From contig CAZQGE010000063.1 of NCBI GenBank assembly GCA_964592815.1, forward strand, positions 1-6,942: DNA of 6,942 bases. Direction: 5' to 3'. Shown here piece by piece: positions 6,941 through 6,942 of the stretch. The notes beneath the pieces were generated by a model. It worked only from the letters and a program-made list of their open reading frames with translations, had not been told where the DNA came from and searched no databases. How positions within the stretch are numbered: position 1 is the stretch's first letter; every line of letters begins with the position of its first letter. Origin of the DNA: CAZQGE01 sp964592815. Lineage in GTDB: Bacteria; Bacillota; Clostridia; Christensenellales; CAG-917. Both the position numbers and the translations under genes were made by a program.

Positions 6941-6942
6941 TT

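Noticed and set aside
1..6942. CRISPR arrays, insertion sequences, tRNA or rRNA genes, prophage or toxin-antitoxin genes
   Set aside because: I looked on both strands and saw no repeated spacer pattern, transposase, cloverleaf or matching short gene.

Overview
The window looks like an AT-rich, low-GC bacterial chromosome, most likely Bacillota and probably clostridial. The evidence is purine-rich GAGG/GGAG ribosome binding sites, AT-rich intergenic DNA with sigma-A type promoters, and proteins of clostridial flavour. TGA is used as an ordinary stop (end of the 327-residue membrane protein), so the code is not the mycoplasma one. I cannot name the genus. All recognised genes lie on the minus strand. 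There are no mobile elements, tRNAs, rRNAs or CRISPR arrays.

Read in the direction of transcription (right to left), the right end (6799-6942) is an AT-rich regulatory region. It holds a good promoter for the main operon and, pointing the other way, a second promoter-like sequence that would drive a plus-strand gene beyond the window. The operon then runs: a PgsA-like CDP-alcohol phosphatidyltransferase (phospholipid synthesis), valS (valyl-tRNA synthetase), two six-helix membrane proteins of unknown function that look like distant paralogs, and a small membrane protein with a C-terminal bacterial PH-like domain. Gaps are 31, 8, 22 and -4 nt, so the five genes are very probably one transcript. 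The transcript ends in a 112-nt untranslated stretch with an AT-rich hairpin, followed by a strong intrinsic terminator at 915-953.

Beyond the terminator, a near-consensus promoter (850-878) drives the last gene, the N-terminal 274 codons of an aconitase-superfamily putative hydratase of the YbhJ type, which runs off the left edge.

Most of the window is ordinary housekeeping sequence. Three things deserve a second look. A 14-nt sequence is shared by the spacers of the two outermost promoters, with its TCGA core at the same place in each. An uncharacterised three-gene membrane cassette sits behind pgsA-valS. The hydratase lacks the aconitase HCDH loop. I did not find a clearly new biological system.
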